Shown in pieces: positions 14,500 to 15,251 of a stretch of DNA of 15,251 nt. Source of the DNA: BRH-c25 sp964447145 (GTDB taxonomy: Bacteria > Bacillota > Clostridia > Lutisporales > Lutisporaceae). The stretch spans positions 1 through 15,251 of the forward strand of contig CAYURW010000064.1 of the NCBI GenBank assembly GCA_964447145.1, in the 5' to 3' direction. Numbering within the stretch: position 1 is the first letter of the stretch; every line of letters starts with the position of its first letter. Position numbers and translations under genes: made by a program. Under the pieces are notes generated by a model that was not told where the DNA came from, did no database searches, and saw only the letters and a program-made list of their open reading frames with translations.

Positions 14500-14540
14500 T
14501 TTTATGGTATAGGAAAGTTATACTTTCCTATACCATAAAA
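14500..14540. repeat. Perfect 18-bp palindrome with 5-nt loop
   Basis: TTTTATGGTATAGGAAAG (14500-14517) and its exact reverse complement (14523-14540) flank TTATA. No U-tract follows on either strand. It abuts the permease terminator, whose U-tract it shares, so it is longer than termination needs. It may be a REP/MITE-like element, a backup terminator or an RNA-stabilising hairpin. Confidence 0.75.
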
Positions 14541-14558
14541 AATGCGCCGGAGCGCATT
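14535..14558 (-). terminator. Intrinsic terminator of the ABC permease operon
   Basis: On the minus strand AATGCGC (14558-14552) pairs with GCGCATT (14547-14541) around TCCG, followed by TTTTAT. It lies 11 nt past the permease stop, a compact and convincing terminator. Confidence 0.87.
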
Positions 14559-14569
14559 ATTTATTAATT

Positions 14570-15251
14570 CTACTTCTCACCTTTTTCATAGGGTATGCCG
14601 CTTGCGGCAGGCCCTACAGACCTTCCCACAAAGCCGGATACTGCAAACATTGTCATAAGGTAAGGCAGTGCATACAGGAACTCCTTGGGGACCGGCAAAT
14701 TGGTCGCAATGGTCTGCACTGCATCCGCAAAGCCGAAGAACAGGCATGCCAAAGCTGCCCCCACAGGATTCCATTTCCCGAATATCAATGCCGCAAGAGC
14801 AATAAAGCCTTTACCTGCAATCATTCCTTCCTTGAAAAGGCTCAGAGACCCGATAGAGAGCGAGGCCCCCCCTATGCCGGCAAGTATTCCGCTAATTGTT
14901 ACGCATATGTATCTTGTTATATATACATTGACTCCCAACGTGTCTGCGGCTCTCGGATGCTCACCGACCGCACGAACCCTTAAGCCAAAGGGGGTCTTGT
15001 ACATTATGTAATATGCCGCAATGACCATTGCAAATGCAAGATAAGTAAAAAGATTAAAGGGCCCCCATGCCTTAAAGTACTCCACATTGTCCGTCTGTCC
15101 GGGTCTGCCCCAAATTTCAACTAGAAGAAAAGTCGTAAGGCTGGCAGCCAGAATGTTAATTGCAGTACCCACTATGACCTGATTTGCTTTGAAGTAAATA
15201 CTCAGAAATGCCAGAAGCAACCCGAACAGGCCGCCCATTGCCATAGCGCCA
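14570..15251 (-). CDS. ABC transporter permease, BPD_transp_2 family (nucleoside/sugar type), 5' end outside window
   Basis: This is an inner-membrane subunit of an ABC importer; 226 residues lie in the window and the frame stays open to the right edge. Several hydrophobic segments are visible. Family-type motifs include NQVIVGTAINILAASLTTFLL, the cytoplasmic coupling region TPFGLRVRAVGEHPRAADTLGVNV, GILAGIGGASLSIG and GKGFIALAALIFGKWNPVGA. These match the second permease of BmpA-dependent nucleoside importers (B. subtilis NupQ/YufQ type) better than ribose or branched-chain amino acid permeases, but the substrate is inferred. Being last before a terminator, it is probably the 3' gene of a binding protein - ATPase - permease - permease operon lying to the right. 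Confidence 0.9.
   Translation of the reverse strand, partial: GAMAMGGLFGLLLAFLSIYFKANQVIVGTAINILAASLTTFLLVEIWGRPGQTDNVEYFKAWGPFNLFTYLAFAMVIAAYYIMYKTPFGLRVRAVGEHPRAADTLGVNVYITRYICVTISGILAGIGGASLSIGSLSLFKEGMIAGKGFIALAALIFGKWNPVGAALACLFFGFADAVQTIATNLPVPKEFLYALPYLMTMFAVSGFVGRSVGPAASGIPYEKGEK

Overview
This window looks like core chromosome from a low-to-moderate GC Clostridia-type Firmicute. The support is the gene content and order: a CggR-led glycolytic operon, the Bacillus/Clostridium-style series secG - carboxylesterase - rnr - smpB - ssrA, strong AGGAGG ribosome binding sites, TTGACA/TATAAT promoters, and a K+-dependent class membrane pyrophosphatase. Every gene I can support lies on the minus strand, so the text below follows transcription from high to low coordinates. 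I see no phage genes, transposase or CRISPR array.

Right end (14500-15251): the 3' part of a sugar/nucleoside-type ABC permease enters from outside the window. It ends in a GC-rich hairpin terminator that abuts a perfect 18-bp palindrome. Next is rpoN (sigma-54, about 12808-14226), with its own probable extended -10 promoter and a terminator.

Centre (7048-12554): a strong promoter (TTGAAA-17-TATAAT) is followed at once by a two-part CggR-like operator. It drives cggR-gap-pgk-tpiA-eno, encoding the repressor and the triose-phosphate part of glycolysis. Phosphoglycerate mutase, which often sits between tpiA and eno in this kind of operon, is absent. cggR and gap are separated by a single base.

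Left half (39-7047): secG has a probable promoter and a possible 43-codon leader ORF whose ribosome binding site lies in a hairpin. secG ends in a clear terminator, and a membrane pyrophosphatase gene (hppA) with its own terminator follows. Then come an alpha/beta-hydrolase carboxylesterase overlapping rnr (RNase R), smpB with a strong promoter of its own, and ssrA (tmRNA). The tmRNA encodes the tag ANENYALAA, and its mature 5' end begins only 3 nt after the smpB stop codon. RNase R, SmpB and tmRNA form the ribosome-rescue and non-stop mRNA decay set. In Bacillus the esterase follows secG directly, so hppA looks like an insertion into that series.

No plainly novel multi-gene system is visible. 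The points most worth a second look are regulatory: the SD-sequestering hairpin and small ORF before secG, the foldable segment plus terminator between secG and hppA, the CggR operator and altered effector pocket, the smpB/ssrA junction, the start-stop element before rnr, and several short repeat families in the spacers.
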